Assembly (NCBI GenBank): GCA_052143655.1
Contig: JBKQSL010000468.1
Location: 1 to 6,106 of the forward strand
DNA length: 6,106 nucleotides
Direction: 5' to 3'
DNA from: CAVSUR01 sp052143655
Lineage (GTDB): Bacteria > Actinomycetota > Actinomycetes > Streptosporangiales > Streptosporangiaceae
A program made the position numbers and the translations under genes. The first letter of the stretch is position 1; the number at the start of each line of letters is the position of its first letter. Under the pieces are notes generated by a model. The model did not search any database. It was not told where the DNA came from and saw only the letters and a program-made list of their open reading frames with translations. Positions 4,418 to 6,106 of this stretch are shown here, piece by piece.

Positions 4418-4816
4418 ATGGATCCGATCTCACTGATTGTGGCTGCGCTGGCCGCGGGTGCCGCCGCAGGCGTTCAGGGCACGGCGGCATCAGCAGTCAG
4501 AGACGCTTATGCCGGCTTGAAGGCCTTGGTGAAGAAGCGGTTTGCTGGCCGGCCGGACGCTGAGCTGATCCTCGCCAGGCACGAGCGTGCCCCTCAGACT
4601 TGGCAGGCGCCCCTGGCGGCCGAGCTGAGCGAGGCAAGGGCCGACCGGGATCCCGATCTAGTGGCGGCGGCGCAAGCACTGATGGACCTGGTTGAGCGCG
4701 CAGGATCGCGGACCGAAAACTACAACGTTGACGCTCGCGGCTCACAAGGCGCGCAGATCGGTGGCCATGGCAACATCTCTCAGGGCAACATCTATAACCT
4801 TCGGCCGGGAGGTTAA
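4418..4816 (+). CDS. RHIM-like amyloid-motif protein with helical N-terminus
   Basis: This is an intact 132-residue protein, ATG 4418 after TAAGGGGG. Residues 1-20 (MDPISLIVAALAAGAAAGVQ) are a hydrophobic Ala/Gly helix. A basic amphipathic helix follows (AVRDAYAGLKALVKKRF, 26-42), then acidic and Ala-rich helices with PQTWQAPLAAEL (59-70). Residues 101-124 are the Gly/Asn/Gln segment with core QGAQIGGHGN, resembling the RIP homotypic interaction motif; the tetrad is A-Q-I-G against the canonical (I/V)-Q-(I/V)-G. From memory, streptomycetes have proteins of the same plan (MDPISLIVAALAAGAAAG start, RHIM-like end). A membrane-active helical domain joined to an amyloid motif parallels the Bell/HeLo-type plan of bacterial and fungal NLR partners. 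I infer a homotypic signalling or cell-death adaptor paired with the DUF6232-type protein. Activity is unproven. Confidence 0.85.
   Translation: MDPISLIVAALAAGAAAGVQGTAASAVRDAYAGLKALVKKRFAGRPDAELILARHERAPQTWQAPLAAELSEARADRDPDLVAAAQALMDLVERAGSRTENYNVDARGSQGAQIGGHGNISQGNIYNLRPGG
4718..4789 (+). repeat. 72-bp inverted repeat, right copy (RHIM-like segment)
   Basis: This encodes residues 101-124 of the RHIM-like protein and is identical over all 72 bases to the reverse complement of 3109-3180. The copies are about 1.5 kb apart, inverted, and in the same codon frame of their genes. Recombination between them would invert the intervening DNA and exchange only the last residues of the two proteins. 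Confidence 0.95.
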
Positions 4817-4930
4817 GGCCCAATGCCAGCGGCTTTAGGTGAATCGGCGGGTGCGGTTTTGCTGATTCTGTCGCGCTGTGTGATCTTCCCTGGCTGGCAG
4901 CGTGTTGTGCTGGTTTCCTGTGGGGTGGGT
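4817..4930. other. Non-coding stretch after RHIM-like gene
   Basis: This T- and G-rich stretch has no supported frame, promoter or RNA gene. The first strong secondary structure downstream is the hairpin at 4931-4984. Confidence 0.3.
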
Positions 4931-4984
4931 GAGGCTCCTGCTAGAAGAGGGATTGCCTAGATCTCACTTCACAGCAGGAGCCTC
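4931..4984. repeat. Hairpin with perfect 12-bp arms
   Basis: GAGGCTCCTGCT (4931-4942) and AGCAGGAGCCTC (4973-4984) are perfect inverted arms around a 30-base loop. A further GAAG/CTTC pairing (4944-4947 with 4967-4970) lengthens the stem. The right arm is followed by TTGTGTCTTTGT, moderately T-rich, so it could terminate transcription from the RHIM-like gene. It also directly precedes the GTG at 4987 and could instead be the end or leader of a lost insertion element. Confidence 0.5.
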
Positions 4985-4986
4985 TT

Positions 4987-5196
4987 GTGTCTTTGTACCC
5001 TGTCTCGTCGCGTGCTGCCGTCAGTGTCCCGGATGACGGGGAGGACCCGGCCGGCGGGCTGATGGTGGCGGTTCGGCTGTCTGACCTGGTCTCGCCGCTG
5101 CGGGGCGGCCGGCCACGCGACGCTCGGCGGGCTTGCTGGTGGGACCAGCGGATCCGGGTTGGTGTAGGCCTGCTCTCCTGTGGGCATGTTGCGGCG
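4987..5196 (+). other. Possible relic of a transposase 5' end
   Basis: GTG 4987 opens a frame reading MSLYPVSSRAAVSVPDD and then PAGGLMVAVRLSDLVSPLRG. This has the feel of the variable N-terminal leader of an actinomycete transposase such as ISAs1-type, but no catalytic domain follows and beyond about 5130 the sequence is unremarkable. The frame stays open to 5595 only because it runs antisense to the VOC gene. I treat it as unassigned DNA downstream of that gene. Confidence 0.22.
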
Positions 5197-5609
5197 TTAC
5201 CGCAGGTCGTAGGTGCCCAGCGGGGACCTGTCGCCGACCAGCCACAGGTGGCCGAACGGGTCGATGAAGCCGCCTTGCCGGTGGACCCCCCATGGCGCCT
5301 GGTGGTCACGGATCTGGTCGACGCTGCCGTCGGTTCCGGCCGCCACGGCGCGATCGATGAAGCCGTCCGGGTCATCGACGAACACCTCGACCCGGACCGT
5401 CCGCGAGCCAACAGCGGCCGGGGTGTCCCAGCCGTTGTTCTCGGGCTCGCCGAGGAAGAACGGGGCACCGGAAAGGTCAGCCCCACGACGCCGCCACGAT
5501 TCCACAGTTCGGTGGCCCCGAGCGCCTCGGAGTACCACCGCGCGGCCGCCGCGGCATCGGGCACGGCGAGCATCACGGAGATCACCGGGGGATGATTCCC
5601 GGTCGTCAT
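5197..5609 (-). pseudogene. VOC superfamily (glyoxalase/PhnB-like) protein, one frameshift
   Basis: The minus-strand ATG at 5609 is six bases after GGAGG (5620-5616). It begins MTTGNHPPVISVMLAVPDAA, then AARWYSEALGATELW and GGVVGLT, the first beta-alpha-beta unit of a vicinal-oxygen-chelate domain. The frame then breaks. The neighbouring frame continues SGAPFFLGEPENNGWDTP, VRVEVFVDDPDGFIDRAVAAG and GGFIDPFGHLWLVGDR, ending TYDLR at 5197. Adding one base near 5472-5477 (for example ACC-GTT-TCC) restores a 137-residue protein, a normal length for a single-domain pair of VOC repeats. PFGH near the C-terminus is typical of PhnB-like glyoxalase/bleomycin-resistance proteins. The substrate cannot be told. 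It is either a recent pseudogene or a base-call error in an intact gene. Confidence 0.8.
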
Positions 5610-5615
5610 CGGTTG

Positions 5616-5620
5616 CCTCC
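5616..5620 (-). promoter_or_regulatory. Ribosome binding site of VOC gene
   Basis: GGAGG on the minus strand lies six bases before ATG 5609. It decides this start over an in-frame upstream ATG at 5705, which lacks such a site. Confidence 0.65.
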
Positions 5621-5711
5621 ATTCGACCCCTTCGTGACCTGGCGAAGCAGGGGTGAGCTGACCCAATCTGGGTGATCGCGGGCGGGGCAGCCGCCTCGTG
5701 ATCATTAGCTT

Positions 5712-6106
5712 GTGACGACTTACGATCTTGAGACAGCTGCCGCCTCCACGGTAGAGGAAGCGGCAGCGGCGTGCCGGATGCTGGACGGGCTGATGACGGG
5801 CGGGCTGGCGGGCTGTTTTGGCCGGGTGAAGTGAAGCCGCGCCGGCAGGCCCGCAGGTATGTGTGCGGCCTGATCAGCGACCTGCCGCAGAAGAACTGCT
5901 GGGCACTGGCCGAGCAGGCCGGGGATGCCACGCCGGACCGGATGCACGGCCGCTGGAACGGGCGGCCTGGGATGCGTTTGATGCGATGCGCCAGGTACGG
6001 GCGTTCGCGGTGCGCTACCTGGGGATCCGGCTGATGCGATGCTGGTGATCGATGAGTCTGGGCAGGAGAAGACGGGCGTGCACACCGCCGGGGTCAAGCG
6101 CCAGTA
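5712..6106 (+). pseudogene. IS701-family transposase, broken and cut by window edge
   Basis: The frame from GTG 5712 (MTTYDLETAAAS) reads to LAGCFGRVK and stops at 5832. The next frame continues KPRRQARRYVCGLISDLPQ, then KNCWALAEQAGDATPDRM. A third gives LERAAWDAFDAMRQVRAFAV and RYLG, and a fourth ADAMLVIDESGQEKTGVHTA, then GVKRQY at the edge. Together these match the N-terminal third of IS701-type DDE transposases (PRR-x-A...LPxKN(C/S)W...AGD-x-(T/S)PDxMQ...LVIDE(S/T)G), with the first catalytic Asp in LVIDES. The lesions are a GTGAA tandem duplication at 5826-5835, one base lost near 5945-5947 (MQR expected) and one G lost from 6021-6024 (LGDP expected). No ribosome binding site is clear, and the left terminal repeat was not found. 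Confidence 0.8.
5826..5835 (+). repeat. 5-bp tandem duplication in IS701 transposase
   Basis: GTGAA (5826-5830) is repeated directly at 5831-5835. Deleting one copy restores FGRVKPRRQAR, the family consensus, so the duplication is the cause of the first frameshift. Confidence 0.75.

Noticed and set aside
4125..4490. 121-codon minus-strand frame over the RHIM-like start
   Set aside because: The composition is Pro/Arg/Ser-rich and typical of antisense GC-rich DNA. The plus-strand frames read better.
3100..4816. Classical toxin-antitoxin reading of the divergent pair
   Set aside because: Type II pairs are usually co-directional and overlapping. Here the genes diverge with a 750-base gap, and the shared motif fits homotypic assembly better than neutralisation.
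4987..5595. 202-codon plus-strand frame as a full gene
   Set aside because: Most of it is antisense to the VOC gene. Only the first 40 or so residues have any character, and they lead to no catalytic domain.
5720..6097. 125-codon minus-strand frame opposite the IS701 transposase
   Set aside because: The plus strand carries conserved transposase motifs across several frames; this is its complement.
1..6106. CRISPR array, tRNA, rRNA or riboswitch
   Set aside because: No regularly spaced repeats beyond the two-copy 32-bp block, no cloverleaf or CCA-ended structure, and no recognisable conserved RNA motif was seen.

Overview
The window looks like a piece of a high-GC actinomycete chromosome (Streptomyces-like or a close relative). 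The reasons are the GC-rich third codon positions, GTG starts, a secreted protein with actinobacterial C-x5-C repeats, and several actinomycete-type insertion-sequence relics. It reads as a small accessory island beside a housekeeping gene. The left edge holds only the first codons of a Sua5/YrdC-type threonylcarbamoyl-AMP synthase gene on the minus strand.

Layout. Bases 1-46: start of the Sua5-like gene, with a possible leaderless promoter. About 119-214: relic of the C-terminal end of an IS1634-like transposase. 276-339: two imperfect 32-bp direct repeats with internal inverted repeats and a TATACT box, just ahead of an intact gene (351-1376) encoding a MerR-type HTH, GHKL ATPase and STAS-like DUF4325 fusion. 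1408-1735: two tiny Cys-rich reading frames, the second frameshifted. 2634-1808 (minus): a secreted C-x5-C repeat protein with one frameshift. About 2943-3068: an IS6-family transposase scrap carrying an 11-bp tandem duplication. 3100-4816: the most interesting block (below). 4931-4984: a 12-bp-arm hairpin. 5609-5197 (minus): a VOC/glyoxalase-fold gene with one frameshift. 5712 to the right edge: an IS701-family transposase broken by a 5-bp duplication and two single-base losses.

The main find is a divergent pair. A 189-residue two-membrane-helix protein of DUF6232 type (3669-3100, minus) and a 132-residue helical protein (4418-4816, plus) end in the same 24-residue segment. It contains the core QGAQIGGHGN, which resembles the RIP homotypic interaction motif (RHIM) and the bacterial amyloid signalling sequences found in NLR-linked cell-death systems. 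The DNA is identical across all 72 bp, including synonymous positions, while the rest of the two proteins is unrelated. My inference is a homotypic amyloid-signalling pair, one partner carrying a membrane module, possibly for abortive defence. No NLR/STAND sensor is present in the window.

Several flanking genes carry single-base indels, mostly in G or C runs. That means either a decaying island or residual base-call errors. The two RHIM-like genes and the HTH-ATPase gene are intact.
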